Assembly (NCBI GenBank): GCA_019241525.1
Contig: JAFAWY010000101.1
Coordinates: forward strand, 1 to 64,000
DNA length: 64,000 nt
Direction of reading: 5' to 3'
Source of the DNA: Pseudonocardiales bacterium
GTDB lineage: Bacteria > Actinomycetota > Actinomycetes > Mycobacteriales > Pseudonocardiaceae
The notes under the pieces were generated by a model. That model was not told the DNA's origin. It saw only the letters and a list, made by a program, of their open reading frames with translations, and did no database searches. How positions within the stretch are numbered: the first letter of the stretch is position 1; every line of letters starts with the position of its first letter. A program made the translations under genes and the position numbers. This document shows, one piece after another, positions 26,949 to 37,492 of the stretch.

Positions 26949-28891
26949 CGGGCCGTGACCAGCCGCGGGTCCAGAATCGCGACCATGCCTCGATCTTCGG
27001 TGGAGCGCAGCAGGCGCCCGGCGCCCTGCGCCAGCAGCAGTGCAGCGTGCGTCGCGGCCACCGTGAGAAACCCATTGCCGCCACGAGCTGCCACCGCTCG
27101 TTGCCGTGCCGAACTCAGCGGATCGTCCGGGCGGGGGAACGGGATGCGGTCGACCACCACTAACGACAGCGACCGGCCGGGCACATCGACGCCCTGCCAC
27201 AGCGACAGTGTGCCGAACAGGCAGGTTGGCTCATCCTGCGCGAACTGCTGCACAAGCAAGCCGGTGGCGTCGTCACCCTGGCACAGGATCGGCACGTCCA
27301 GCCGGGATCGCAGTGCCTCAGCGGCCTGCTTGGCGGCGCGCATCGAGGAAAACAGGCCTAGAGTGCGCCCGCCGGCTGCGGTAACCAGCGCACACAGCTC
27401 GTCGAGACAGGCTGGTGCCAGTCCATCGCGGCCAGGTGGCGGTAGGTGCGCGGCGGTGTAGAGGATCCCGGCTCGGCGGTGGTCGAAGGGAGAGCCTGCG
27501 TCCACACCGACCCAGGCCGGGCCGGTGTCGTCCTCGGCTGGTGGTGGCCGCTCGGTGGCGGTACCGGATGCGGGTGCGCCGATCGGCCGTTGCCGGGGAA
27601 GGCCCCACTGGGCGGCTAACGCGTCGAAGCTGCCACCCAGGGTGAGCGTGGCTGAGGTAAGTACCACGGTGCGCTTGTCGAACAACCGTTGTTGTAGCAG
27701 GCCCGCGACGTGCAGCGGCGCCACTCGCAGGACTCGCCCGCGGACCGACTCATCTGACAGCCATACCACGTCACGCCGGTCGGTCTCCTCATCCGGGAAG
27801 GCGACCAGGATCCGGGCGGCCGCGGAGTGCACCTGCTCCAGCGCCGCCAGCGCGAGGCGGCGACGGGCAGCGTTATCAGAATCCTCGCGCCGTTCAGATC
27901 CCAACGCGGTGGTGCAGTGGTGTGCTGCGTCGCGCACCGCAGCCAGTCCGGTGGCCACCAGAGTGCTCAGGGTGTCCCACCGCTGCACGTCTGCCTCGGC
28001 GAGCAGTAAGGCCAGCTTGTCGCCGGCCGCGGCCAGCTCGTCGGAAACCTGCTGATCGACGAGCCGGGCGCAGCGGCGAGCCGCGGTTTCGACCATCGAC
28101 GCGGTGAGCTCCTCGGTGGCCGCGCTGGTGACCCGGTCAACTAGATCATGCGCCTCGTCGATGATCACGACACTGTGATCGGGTAGGACGGGTCGATCGC
28201 CCATCGCGTCGATGGCCAGCAGCGCATGATTGGTGACCACCACCTCGGCGCGGCCAGCACGGGCCCGGGCCTGCTCGGCGAAACAGTCCATGCCCACCGG
28301 GCAGCGCGACAGCCCCAGGCACTCCCGGGCACCGACCGACACGTGCCGCCAGGCCCGGTCGGTGACGCCGGGTACCAGCTCGTCGCGATCCCCGGTGTCC
28401 GTCTTCGCGGACCACTCATGCAGCCGGGCGATCTGGCGACCCAGCACCGAGGTTGGCGAGGCCGCGGCGGCGGCCTCGAAGAGGTCTTCACCCTCGTCGG
28501 TGGGTCCGGTGTTCAGCCGGTGCAGGCACAGGTAGTTGCGCCGGCCTTTGAGGATCGCAAAGCTGGGAGCGCTGCCTAGCTGCGGTTCCAGCGCTGCTGC
28601 CAGCCGCGGCAGGTCCCGGTCCACAAGCTGGCGCTGCAGCGCGATGGTTGCCGTGCAGACCACGACCGTGGTGCCGGACTCCACTGCGTACCGGATCGCC
28701 GGCACCAAGTAGGCCAGCGACTTGCCGGTACCGGTACCGGCCTGCACCGCGAGATGCTCGCCGGTGCGGATCGCCCGGTCTACCGCCTCGGCCATGAGGA
28801 TCTGGCCAGCCCGCTGGGAACCTCCCACGGCGCGCACCGCTGCCGCCAGCAGCGTCGCGACATCCGGCACGGTCGGGGCGGAGGCGGACAC
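26849..28891 (-). CDS. dinG: DinG-family ATP-dependent helicase
   Basis: 680 residues. Superfamily-2 XPD/DinG-type helicase with Walker A AGTGTGKS (51-58), DEAH box VVIIDEAHD, and C-terminal motifs LFSSMRAAKQAAEAL, LWQGVDVPG and LLRSTEDRG. Four Cys between motifs Ia and II (NYLCLHRL, ARECLGLSRC, GMDCFAEQ) form the FeS-cluster site. It unwinds 5'-tailed DNA, R-loops or G4 structures. It corresponds in position to mycobacterial Rv1329c beside pncB. GTG start. Confidence 0.93.
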   Translation of the reverse strand: MSASAPTVPDVATLLAAAVRAVGGSQRAGQILMAEAVDRAIRTGEHLAVQAGTGTGKSLAYLVPAIRYAVESGTTVVVCTATIALQRQLVDRDLPRLAAALEPQLGSAPSFAILKGRRNYLCLHRLNTGPTDEGEDLFEAAAAASPTSVLGRQIARLHEWSAKTDTGDRDELVPGVTDRAWRHVSVGARECLGLSRCPVGMDCFAEQARARAGRAEVVVTNHALLAIDAMGDRPVLPDHSVVIIDEAHDLVDRVTSAATEELTASMVETAARRCARLVDQQVSDELAAAGDKLALLLAEADVQRWDTLSTLVATGLAAVRDAAHHCTTALGSERREDSDNAARRRLALAALEQVHSAAARILVAFPDEETDRRDVVWLSDESVRGRVLRVAPLHVAGLLQQRLFDKRTVVLTSATLTLGGSFDALAAQWGLPRQRPIGAPASGTATERPPPAEDDTGPAWVGVDAGSPFDHRRAGILYTAAHLPPPGRDGLAPACLDELCALVTAAGGRTLGLFSSMRAAKQAAEALRSRLDVPILCQGDDATGLLVQQFAQDEPTCLFGTLSLWQGVDVPGRSLSLVVVDRIPFPRPDDPLSSARQRAVAARGGNGFLTVAATHAALLLAQGAGRLLRSTEDRGMVAILDPRLVTARYGAFLRASLPPFWPTTDPAVARSALTRLAAAS

Positions 28892-29029
28892 AGCCGCAGA
28901 CGCTACCGCCCGATCACTCGACGAAGTCGTGGCGGCACTCGGCCGCCCACCGTCGAGTCCGGATGACGTCGGACGTCGTTGGACCCCCCCGATGCGGCCC
29001 GCGCCAACCGCAGCCCGCGGTCATCACCC

Positions 29030-30313
29030 TCACATGAAGACGGTCGGGATGGCAGGTTCGCCGGGGGACAAGCGTCGACCCTCCCAGGGAAGGGTGGCCA
29101 GGGCGGTGCTGACTCGCTTGCGCCCATCCCGCACGGTGGGTGGTGAGGCGACTGGTTGGCCTCCGCGCAGCAGCGGCACCGGCAGCAGGCGGTCGTGTGG
29201 TCCGAGGGGAGGTTGCTGGCCACGGAGGAACACGACTTCCTCGACCGATGTACCGCTGCCGTCGTATCGGCGCAGCGCGCTTTTGGCGCCGCCCCGGGTG
29301 AGCTTGGCTGCGCTGCGCTTGGCCACCGGCTGCCCGTCCACCTCCACCAGCTTGTAGACCATTCCGGCCGTGGGCACACCGGAGCCGGTCACCACGGAGG
29401 TGCCCACCCCATAGGCATCCACCGGTTCGGCGCGTAACGCCGCGATCGAGTACTCGTCCAGGTCTCCCGACACGACGATCTCTACGTCCGGTGCACCGAG
29501 TTGGTCGAGTTGCTCGCGGGCGTGGCGAGCCAGCTCCCCGAGATCCCCCGAATCGATCCGGATTGCGTGCAGTCCCGGCCCCGCAACCTCGATTGCGGTA
29601 GCGATGCCCTGGGTGATGTCGTAGGTGTCCACCAGCAGGGTGGTGTCAGTGCCCAGCGCTGCGATTTGCGCGGCGAACGCGTCCGCCTCCCGTCCGTAGA
29701 GCAAGCTGAACGCGTGCGCTGCGGTGCCGGCGGTAGGGATGCCGTAGCGTTGGCCAGCGGCGAGGTTGGATGTCGCGGCGAAACCCGCCAGGTAAGCGGC
29801 CCGGGCCGCGGCCACCGCGGCCTCCTCATGGGTCCGCCGCCCGCCCATCTCCATCAATGGCCGATCGCCCGCCGCGATGGTCATCCGGGCGGCCGCGGTG
29901 GCCACCGCGCTGTCGTGATTGAGCACCGAGAGCACCAGCGTTTCCAGCAATACCGTCTCCCCGAAACTGCCGGTCACCGTCAGCACCGGGGAGCCGGGGA
30001 AGTACAACTCGCCTTCCGGGTAGCCGTCGATGTCGCCGCAAAAGCGGTAGCCGGTCAACCAGTCCACGGTGCGGGGATCCAGCATGCGCTGGAGGAAGGC
30101 CAGTTGCTCGTCGTCGAACCGGAACCGGGCCAGCGCGTCGAGCAGTCGAGGGATACCGGCGAGCACGCCGTAGCGGTGGCCCCGCAGCCCGCGCGCGAAA
30201 ACCTCGAACACGCACTGCCGGGACGCAGAACCGTCAGCCAGTGCACTAGCCAGCATCGTCAGCTCGTACTGATCGGTGAGAAATGCGGTACTGCTTGGCA
30301 GGCAGGGTGGCAT
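29030..30313 (-). CDS. pncB: Nicotinate phosphoribosyltransferase
   Basis: 427 residues. FLTDQYELTMLASAL, DIDGYPEGELYFPGSPVL, AGDRPLMEMGGRRTHEEAAV (catalytic region) and AIRIDSGDLGELARHARE, VSGDLDEYSI, YGVGTSVVTGSG follow the PncB order. It makes nicotinate mononucleotide from nicotinate and PRPP in NAD salvage. The C-terminal LRGQQPPLGPHDRLLPVPLLRGG is typical of actinobacterial PncB1. It diverges from clpS across 41 bases. Confidence 0.95.
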   Translation of the reverse strand: MPPCLPSSTAFLTDQYELTMLASALADGSASRQCVFEVFARGLRGHRYGVLAGIPRLLDALARFRFDDEQLAFLQRMLDPRTVDWLTGYRFCGDIDGYPEGELYFPGSPVLTVTGSFGETVLLETLVLSVLNHDSAVATAAARMTIAAGDRPLMEMGGRRTHEEAAVAAARAAYLAGFAATSNLAAGQRYGIPTAGTAAHAFSLLYGREADAFAAQIAALGTDTTLLVDTYDITQGIATAIEVAGPGLHAIRIDSGDLGELARHAREQLDQLGAPDVEIVVSGDLDEYSIAALRAEPVDAYGVGTSVVTGSGVPTAGMVYKLVEVDGQPVAKRSAAKLTRGGAKSALRRYDGSGTSVEEVVFLRGQQPPLGPHDRLLPVPLLRGGQPVASPPTVRDGRKRVSTALATLPWEGRRLSPGEPAIPTVFM

Positions 30314-30354
30314 CTGGGGAGCTTATTGGTCAGCCAGGGTGGGAACATTGATTC

Positions 30355-30654
30355 ATGACCACACCCGTCGAACTGGAACAGACCCAGGTCGACCCAGCGG
30401 TGGACGAGACCGGCACCGAGGACCGGCCTTGGCTGACGATCGTCTGGAACGACCCGGTGAATCTCATGTCCTATGTCACCTACGTCTTCCAGGAGCTTTT
30501 CGGATACAGCCGGGACAAGGCGACCAAGTTGATGCTCGATGTGCACCATAAGGGCCGGGCCGTGGTTTCGAGCGGCTCTCGCGAGAAGGTGGAGATCGAC
30601 GTGGCGAAGCTGCATGGTGCCGGGCTTTGGGCGACCATGCAGCGAGACACGTGA
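30355..30654 (+). CDS. clpS: ATP-dependent Clp protease adaptor ClpS
   Basis: 99 residues. [21 protein letters not shown] contains the conserved V-x-NDP-x-x-x-M-x-Y-V N-end-rule substrate pocket; then [20 protein letters not shown]. ClpS delivers N-degron substrates to ClpA/ClpC. Its stop overlaps the next gene (GTGA), so they are cotranslated. Confidence 0.95.
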   Translation: MTTPVELEQTQVDPAVDETGTEDRPWLTIVWNDPVNLMSYVTYVFQELFGYSRDKATKLMLDVHHKGRAVVSSGSREKVEIDVAKLHGAGLWATMQRDT

Positions 30655-31187
30655 ACGGCTGGCGGCGGCGTGGCGAGCTGCTGGTCGGCACCTTGACCGG
30701 ACGGGAAGCTGGACTGCTGCGCGGGATGGTCGGCCAGATCCGTGACCTGCTCGCGGCTCGGGTGGCTGCGAATCCCCGTGACGAGTTGGCCGAGCTCACC
30801 GGCATTATCGCCGGCCCCACCACCGCGCCAACCGACCAGGTGCTGGCCCGGCTGCTGCCCGATTTTCACCGCGAGGACACCGGGTTGTCCGGCGGTATGC
30901 GGGCGCTACACGAGCCCGATCTGCTGGCTGCCAAAGACGGCGCGGCCGCCGTGATACTCGAAACCTGCCCGGCGCACGGCGGGCGGATCAGGCTGTCGGA
31001 GGAGCAGGCCCAAGCCTGGCTGACTGCGCTCAACGACGTCCGGCTGGCCTTGGGCACGGTGCTAAAGGTCACCGAGGACATGCCTGATGAGCTCCCACCG
31101 GATGATCCGCGCACCCCACATCTGGCCGTGTACCACTGGTTGACTTGGGTGCAGGAGTCCCTCATCCAGGCCCTGATCAGCACGTAG
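30651..31187 (+). CDS. DUF2017 domain protein
   Basis: 178 residues, counterpart of mycobacterial Rv1332 between clpS and mec. [27 protein letters not shown] begins the conserved domain; [18 protein letters not shown] and [22 protein letters not shown] follow. It is predicted cytosolic and mostly helical; function unknown, though its constant place after clpS hints at a role in protein quality control. The GTG at 30651 overlaps the clpS stop. Confidence 0.88.
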   Translation: MNGWRRRGELLVGTLTGREAGLLRGMVGQIRDLLAARVAANPRDELAELTGIIAGPTTAPTDQVLARLLPDFHREDTGLSGGMRALHEPDLLAAKDGAAAVILETCPAHGGRIRLSEEQAQAWLTALNDVRLALGTVLKVTEDMPDELPPDDPRTPHLAVYHWLTWVQESLIQALIST

Positions 31188-31196
31188 GATGACAGG

Positions 31197-31652
31197 GTGC
31201 TGACGATCCGCCGCGACCTCGTCGACGCGATGGTGGCCCACGCCCGGCAAGACCACCCGCATGAAGCGTGCGGTGTCCTTGCGGGTCCTGCGGGATCGGA
31301 TCGTCCAGAGCGGTTCATCAAGATGGCCAACTCTGCAAGTTCGGACACCTTCTACGAGTTCGACTCCCGGGAACTGATCGAGCTGTACCGAGAGCTTCAG
31401 TCGCAGGACGAGGAGTGGGTTGTTTTTTACCATTCCCACACTGCCACCGAGGCGTATCCGTCGCGTACCGACGTCAACATCGCCAGCTATCCCGAGGCGC
31501 ACTACGTGCTGATCTCTACCCGTGATCCGGACGTCCACGAACTGCGCTCATACCGGATCATCGATGGTGAGGTGACCGAGGAGCCGGTGGAGGTCGTCGA
31601 GTCGTACATGTTTTCGCACACCGGTGCTGACGACGTCCCAGACGTGCCTTGA
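31197..31652 (+). CDS. mec: JAMM/MPN+ metalloprotease Mec (CysO-specific)
   Basis: 151 residues with the complete JAMM zinc site: E23 (HEACGV), H79 and H81 (FYHSHTATEA), S89 and D92 (YPSRTDVN). Mec releases cysteine from the CysO-cysteine adduct and, in related systems, trims the carrier C-terminus. The gene is followed by cysO and cysM as in Mycobacterium. Start GTG at 31197, 9 bases after the DUF2017 gene. Confidence 0.95.
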   Translation: MLTIRRDLVDAMVAHARQDHPHEACGVLAGPAGSDRPERFIKMANSASSDTFYEFDSRELIELYRELQSQDEEWVVFYHSHTATEAYPSRTDVNIASYPEAHYVLISTRDPDVHELRSYRIIDGEVTEEPVEVVESYMFSHTGADDVPDVP

Positions 31653-31746
31653 TTCGCGCCGGCTCGCGCAGTCTTCGGAATGCCCGGGCTCGGTTGCGCG
31701 TACTGAATTGGTGAGCCGACCGCACCCTATGAGGAGGATCCCGAGA

Positions 31747-32028
31747 ATGGCCGTCACCGTCTCAGTTCCCACCATCCTGCGCACCCACACCGGAGGCGAG
31801 AAGTCTGTGGAGGCATCCGGCTCCACGGTCGCTGAGGTCATCGAAGATCTGGAGAGGCGGCACTCGGGGATCAAGAATAGGCTGGTGAAAGACGGGTCCC
31901 TGCACCGTTTCATCAACGTTTACGTCAACGACGAGGACGTTCGCTTCGCGGGTGGTCTGGGGGCTGCTGTGCACGACGGCGACAACGTGACCATCCTGCC
32001 GGCCGTGGCCGGCGGGGCCAACTGGTGA
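31747..32028 (+). CDS. cysO: Sulfur-carrier protein CysO (ThiS-like)
   Basis: 93 residues of the ThiS/MoaD ubiquitin-like fold: VTVSVPTILRTHTGGEKSVEA, RFINVYVNDEDVRF and DGDNVTILPAVAGG. CysO carries sulfur as a C-terminal thiocarboxylate to O-phosphoserine on CysM. Unlike the mycobacterial protein, which ends in Gly-Gly, three residues (Ala-Asn-Trp) follow here, so the carrier must be trimmed before activation. The ATG at 31747 has GGAGG about nine bases upstream. Confidence 0.93.
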   Translation: MAVTVSVPTILRTHTGGEKSVEASGSTVAEVIEDLERRHSGIKNRLVKDGSLHRFINVYVNDEDVRFAGGLGAAVHDGDNVTILPAVAGGANW

Positions 32029-32059
32029 GTGGGGTGCGAGGGGCGTGACGAGGCTCTGG

Positions 32060-32071
32060 CCGCTATAGCGG
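32060..32071. promoter_or_regulatory. 12-bp palindrome CCGCTATAGCGG between cysO and cysM
   Basis: Perfect dyad followed two bases later by AAAGCCCTGCTTT, a short hairpin. In the 102-bp cysO-cysM gap it could be an operator, attenuator or processing site; function unproven. Confidence 0.35.
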
Positions 32072-32088
32072 TTAAAGCCCTGCTTTAG

Positions 32089-33081
<993 letters not shown>

Positions 33082-33170
33082 CCGCCCGACCGAAGACCCG
33101 CTTGCGGGGTCGAGCATTGGCGTAGCCCCCCGGCCGCTGGTGCACAGGGTCCTCTTAGACAGCCGGGGTA

Positions 33171-33818
33171 ATGTCCGTGAGCGTGCCCGAGGCGAATTCC
33201 GTTGGTTTGCGGCGGCCGCGAGTGCTGCCGGCCCGGCCCGGGCAAGCGGCGATGATCATAGCCGCGTTCACCGGCGTGCTGTACCTCACCGAGGCAGTGG
33301 ACACCTTGCTCGATGGCGCCCTGAATCAGGACGGCATCCGACCGCGGCAGCTCAACGGCCTGGACGGGATACTCTGGGCCCCATTGCTGCACGCCAGCTG
33401 GCAGCACCTCGCGGCTAACACGGTGCCCGTGCTGGTATTCGGTTTTTTGGCCCTCGCCGGCGGCGTCGGTCAATTCATCGCGGTCACCGCCACGGTGTGG
33501 CTCGTCGGCGGCTTCGGCACGTGGTTGACGGGTAGCGCCGGAACCCACCTCGGTGCCTCGATTCTGGTCTTCGGCTGGTTTATCTTCCTGCTTGCGCGCG
33601 GTTTGTTCACTCGTAGCCCGGCCCAGATCTTGCTGGCGGTGGCGTTATTCGCGCTATGGGGCAGCGTGTTGTGGGGGTTGCTACCCGGCACGGTCGGGAT
33701 TTCCTGGCAGGGTCATCTGTTCGGAGCCGCGGGTGGGTTGCTGGCCGCGTACCTGGTCGCCCTCGCGGATCGAGCCCGCGCTGATCGGTTCCCTCTGCCG
33801 CGGTTGACCCGATCATGA
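33171..33818 (+). CDS. Rhomboid-family intramembrane serine protease
   Basis: 215 residues with about six membrane segments. [20 protein letters not shown] is the conserved H-x-x-x-N block; the catalytic Ser is in [13 protein letters not shown] (G-A-S) and the catalytic His in [17 protein letters not shown]. It cleaves membrane-anchored proteins. It corresponds to Rv1337 between cysM and murI. Its stop overlaps the murI start (ATGA). Confidence 0.92.
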   Translation: MSVSVPEANSVGLRRPRVLPARPGQAAMIIAAFTGVLYLTEAVDTLLDGALNQDGIRPRQLNGLDGILWAPLLHASWQHLAANTVPVLVFGFLALAGGVGQFIAVTATVWLVGGFGTWLTGSAGTHLGASILVFGWFIFLLARGLFTRSPAQILLAVALFALWGSVLWGLLPGTVGISWQGHLFGAAGGLLAAYLVALADRARADRFPLPRLTRS

Positions 33819-34615
33819 TTAGTCCGGACGCTCCGATCGGCGTCTTCGACTCCGGCGTGGGCGGGCTTACCGTCGCGCGCGCCATCGCCGATCAGCTGCC
33901 GCGCGAACGGCTGCACTACGTCGGCGATACGGCCCATGGGCCCTACGGTTGCCTGCCCATCGCGCAGATCCGGGCGAACGCGTTGATGGTGGCAGACGAG
34001 TTGGTCGACAGCGGGGTCAAGCTGTTGGTCATTGCCTGCAACACAGCCTCCGCGGCGTGCCTGGCCGACGCCCGGGAGCGCTACTCGATCCCGGTGGTGG
34101 AAGTAGTGCGCCCCGCCGTCCGTCGCGCGGTCGCCGTCACTCACTCCGGACGGATCGGCGTGATCGGCACCCAGGCCACCATCCGCTCCCGCGCCTATCA
34201 CGATGCCTTTGCTGCGGCCCCGCACGTCCAGGTGACCGGTGTGGCTTGCCCACGTTTTGTGGACTTCGTCGAGCGAGGGATGACCTCGGGACGCCAGATG
34301 CTCGGGTTGGCGCAGTCTTATCTCGAGCCGCTGCAGCGCGCCGGGGTGGATACGTTGGTGCTGGCCTGTACGCACTACCCGCTGCTCACCGGGGTGCTGC
34401 AGATCGTCATGGGTGACGGGGTGACCCTGGTGGCCAGTGCCGAGGAGACCGCCAAGGACGTGCTGCGGGTGCTTACCGACGCCGAGTTGCTGCGCGCTGA
34501 CCCAGAAGAGCCCGAGCATCTGTTCAGCGCCACCGGTGACCCGGTGTCCTTCGCCCGGCTGGCCCGCCGCTTCCTGGGACCCGCCCTGGCGACCTTCGCG
34601 CCGGCTGGAGGGTGA
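33815..34615 (+). CDS. murI: Glutamate racemase
   Basis: 266 residues. [28 protein letters not shown], catalytic C75 (IACNTAS) and C185 (LACTHYPLL) are all present. It supplies D-glutamate for peptidoglycan. The start overlaps the rhomboid stop by four bases; the next gene starts one base after its stop. Confidence 0.96.
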   Translation: MISPDAPIGVFDSGVGGLTVARAIADQLPRERLHYVGDTAHGPYGCLPIAQIRANALMVADELVDSGVKLLVIACNTASAACLADARERYSIPVVEVVRPAVRRAVAVTHSGRIGVIGTQATIRSRAYHDAFAAAPHVQVTGVACPRFVDFVERGMTSGRQMLGLAQSYLEPLQRAGVDTLVLACTHYPLLTGVLQIVMGDGVTLVASAEETAKDVLRVLTDAELLRADPEEPEHLFSATGDPVSFARLARRFLGPALATFAPAGG

Positions 34616-34616
34616 C

Positions 34617-35375
34617 ATGTTGCTCACCGTGCTGGGCTGCTCCGGCAGTGTCCCGGCGGCAACATCCCCGGCGTCTGGTTACCTGGTGCGTGCCGATGGC
34701 GCCAGCGTGGTGCTCGATCTCGGCAACGGCGCTTTCGGCGCGCTGCAACGCTACGTCGACCCGTTCACCGTCGACGGGTTGGTGCTGTCGCACCTGCATC
34801 CGGATCATTGTGCTGACGTGTCCGCGTTGACCGTCTACCGGCGCTACCATCCGCATCCTCCACGGCATGGCCCATTGCCGCTCTACGGACCGGCAGACGC
34901 CGCCGAGCGGTTGATCGCCGCGTACGCGCCGAATGTCGCCGAGCGCAAGGCCACGCACCTGTCCGATATTTACAGTTTCCGGACCTACCGCGACGTGGCC
35001 CGGATCGGCCCCTTCGAGGTGCATGCTGCACCCGTCGAGCATCCGTGCGAGGCCTACGCGCTGCGGCTACACCATGCCGGCAAGGCGTTGGTCTTCTCCG
35101 GAGACACCGGTCCCTGCCAGCAGCTCGTCGAGCTGGCTACCGGGGCCGACGTCCTGCTCGCCGAGGCGTCCTGGACCTACCGGCCGAATAACCCACCTGG
35201 CGTGCACCTGTCTGGACGGGATGCCGGTGAGGCTGCCGCCGCCGCGGGTGTGCGACGGCTGTTGATCACCCACGTGCCGCCGTGGACCGATCCGGAAGAA
35301 GTGCTGGCCGAAGCTCAAGCCGTCTTCTGTGGGCCTACCGAGCTGGTCCGCCCCGATGCCCACTACGACATTTGA
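34617..35375 (+). CDS. Metallo-beta-lactamase-fold phosphodiesterase (Rv1339-like)
   Basis: 252 residues. The MBL signature is LSHLHPDHCADVSALTV (H-x-H-x-D-H), with VEHPCEAYALRL, VFSGDTGP and LLITHVPPW completing the metal site. The close mycobacterial homologue Rv1339 is a cAMP phosphodiesterase; the murI-rph position is conserved. Cytosolic. The ATG at 34617 follows GGAGG and sits one base after the murI stop. Confidence 0.9.
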   Translation: MLLTVLGCSGSVPAATSPASGYLVRADGASVVLDLGNGAFGALQRYVDPFTVDGLVLSHLHPDHCADVSALTVYRRYHPHPPRHGPLPLYGPADAAERLIAAYAPNVAERKATHLSDIYSFRTYRDVARIGPFEVHAAPVEHPCEAYALRLHHAGKALVFSGDTGPCQQLVELATGADVLLAEASWTYRPNNPPGVHLSGRDAGEAAAAAGVRRLLITHVPPWTDPEEVLAEAQAVFCGPTELVRPDAHYDI

Positions 35376-35444
35376 CACCGACATGTGGCGACGCAGGATT
35401 GACCGTCGGCGGCCGTGTCCGGCTGCCGTGGGTAGGCTGACGTG

Positions 35445-36194
35445 GTGGCACGTGCGGATGGTCGGACCGATGAGGCGTTGCGCGAGGTGCGCATCACCCG
35501 CGGTTACCAGCAGTGGCCAGCGGGTTCGGTGCTGATCGAATGCGGCCGCACCCGGGTGCTCTGCGCGGCCAGTGTGGTGGATGGCGTGCCGCGCTGGCGC
35601 AAGGGTTCGGGGGAAGGTTGGCTTACCGCGGAGTACGCGATGCTGCCGTCCTCCACGCATACCCGCAGCGAGCGCGAATCAGTCAAGGGGCGCCTGGGCG
35701 GCCGGACTCACGAAATCAGCAGGCTGATCGGGCGAGCCCTGCGCTCCTGCATCGATCTGGCGGCACTTGGTGAGAACACCATCTCCCTGGACTGCGATGT
35801 CATCCAGGCCGACGGCGGCACCCGCACCGCGGCGATCACCGGCAGCTACGTGGCGCTGGCCGATGCGGTGACCTGGTTACGCGCCGCAGGCCGGTTGCGC
35901 CACCCGGATCCGTTGTCGTTCTCCGTCGCCGCAGTGAGCGTGGGTGTGATCGATGGCCGGGTCCGCCTGGACTTGCCTTATGAGGAGGATTGCCGCGCCG
36001 AAGTCGACATGAATGTGGTGGCCACTGACAGCGGCTCCCTCGTCGAGGTTCAGGGCACCGGTGAGGGGGCCACCTTCGCGCGGTCTACGTTGGACCACAT
36101 GCTCGACTTGGCGCTTAAGGGCTGCAAGGAGCTGACCGCCTGCCAAGCCGCCGCGCTGATGGCGCCATATCCTGGCGAACTGCCCCTGCCGTGA
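35445..36194 (+). CDS. rph: Ribonuclease PH
   Basis: About 249 residues. [81 protein letters not shown] and [17 protein letters not shown] are hallmark RNase PH blocks. It trims tRNA 3' ends phosphorolytically. Two adjacent GTG codons (35442, 35445) follow GGTAGG; the second gives better spacing. Its stop overlaps rdgB (GTGA). Confidence 0.96.
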   Translation: MARADGRTDEALREVRITRGYQQWPAGSVLIECGRTRVLCAASVVDGVPRWRKGSGEGWLTAEYAMLPSSTHTRSERESVKGRLGGRTHEISRLIGRALRSCIDLAALGENTISLDCDVIQADGGTRTAAITGSYVALADAVTWLRAAGRLRHPDPLSFSVAAVSVGVIDGRVRLDLPYEEDCRAEVDMNVVATDSGSLVEVQGTGEGATFARSTLDHMLDLALKGCKELTACQAAALMAPYPGELPLP

Positions 36195-36853
36195 ATACGT
36201 TGCGGCTGCTGCTGGCGACCCGCAACACCAAGAAGCTGGCGGAGTTGCGGCGGATCCTGAGCCTGTCCGACCTCGGTGGCGTGCAAGTGATCGGGCTTGA
36301 CGACGTACCCCCGTTTCCGGAGGCGCCGGAGACTGCTGCCAGCTTCGAGGGCAACGCATTGGCCAAAGCCCGGGATGCGGCAGCTGCCACCGGGGTGGCC
36401 ACCATTGCCGACGATTCGGGCTTGGAGGTGGATGCGCTCAACGGCATGCCCGGGGTGCTGTCGGCGCGGTGGGCCGGTCGCCATGGTGATGACGCGGCGA
36501 ACCTGCAATTGGTACTTGATCAGCTCGCCGACGTTCCGCATGATCGCCGGGGCGCAGCATTCGTGTGCGCTGCGGCGCTGGTGGTGCCCGGCGATACCGG
36601 AACGGCCGGCGCGCAGACCGTGGTGCGGGCACACTGGCGCGGCGCTGTTACCGGGCAAGCTCGTGGCAGCAACGGCTTCGGCTACGACCCGATCTTCATC
36701 CCGGCCGGCGAAACGCGCACCTCGGCTGAGCTGGACCCAGCTGAGAAGGATGCGGTATCGCACCGGGGGCAGGCATTGCGCGCTTTGTTGCCCGCGGTGC
36801 GCGCACTGGTCTCAGACCGACATGAGTCGGCTCAAGGTGATGGGCGGCCGTGA
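36191..36853 (+). CDS. rdgB: XTP/dITP pyrophosphatase (RdgB/HAM1)
   Basis: 220 residues. [65 protein letters not shown] and [14 protein letters not shown] define the family. It removes non-canonical purine triphosphates. GTG start overlaps the rph stop. It converges on the second L,D-transpeptidase gene with 7 bases between. Confidence 0.95.
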   Translation: MNTLRLLLATRNTKKLAELRRILSLSDLGGVQVIGLDDVPPFPEAPETAASFEGNALAKARDAAAATGVATIADDSGLEVDALNGMPGVLSARWAGRHGDDAANLQLVLDQLADVPHDRRGAAFVCAAALVVPGDTGTAGAQTVVRAHWRGAVTGQARGSNGFGYDPIFIPAGETRTSAELDPAEKDAVSHRGQALRALLPAVRALVSDRHESAQGDGRP

Positions 36854-36860
36854 CTGCTGC

Positions 36861-37310
36861 TCAGTTAACGACCTGCACGACCTGGCCCACCGACAGCTTG
36901 TTGAAGAAGGTCACCGCGGCGTCGCGGCTCAGATGGATACATCCGGCCGAGGGCACCCGCAGACTTCCTTCGTGGAATGCGATGCCGGTATTGGTGAAGA
37001 ACACCGAGTAGGGCATGGGTGCATTGTTGAAGATGGAGCTGCGGTGGTTCTTGTCCTTCCACAGCACGCGGAACGTGCCAGGTGGAGTGTTTTCACCGGG
37101 CTTCCCGGATGTGATCGGAGTGGGCCCGTAGACGACTTGGCCACCGCTCAACAGCCAGGCTCGATGGCTGCTGAGGCTGACACAGGCCGCCGCGGACGAT
37201 CCGCACGGCGCGGCCGCCGACTGGATAGTGGCGGCTGCCACCGCTGGAGTAAGTACGGCGCAGCCGACGGCGACGCTCAGCGATACCACGGCAGTGCGAA
37301 CGAAGCCCAT
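36861..37310 (-). CDS. Exported L,D-transpeptidase (YkuD domain), copy 2
   Basis: 149 residues. Signal peptide FVRTAVVSLSVAVGCAVLTPAVA, paired Cys (APCGSSAAACVSL) and YkuD core GGQVVYGPTPITSGKPGEN, APMPYSVFFTNTGIAFHEG. The active site reads S-A-G-C-I-H-L where copy 1 has S-H-G-C-V-H-L; the Cys nucleophile is retained and Ser-x-Gly-Cys still fits the family. The overall match to copy 1 (22382-22831) is about 50-60 percent by eye, indicating paralogues. Both likely act on cell-wall peptides. Confidence 0.9.
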   Translation of the reverse strand: MGFVRTAVVSLSVAVGCAVLTPAVAAATIQSAAAPCGSSAAACVSLSSHRAWLLSGGQVVYGPTPITSGKPGENTPPGTFRVLWKDKNHRSSIFNNAPMPYSVFFTNTGIAFHEGSLRVPSAGCIHLSRDAAVTFFNKLSVGQVVQVVN

Positions 37311-37492
37311 TCCCCCGACCCCCCTCAGTTAGGCTCGTCTCAGGGTACGACTGCGAGGAGTCATTCCACAGGGTCTGTCATCACAGAATGTTATTTTCAC
37401 ACTGATGCTTGTGAAGATCTCATGAGTGGCCTTGACATCGCCACTCTGCGGTTGCCTAGCGCAAGACCGTCGGTTCGTGATCCGATTTACCT

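Noticed and set aside
36861-37492. c-di-AMP (ydaO-type) riboswitch upstream of the L,D-transpeptidase
   Set aside because: Cell-wall hydrolase genes often have one, but the 180-bp leader lacks the conserved core segments.
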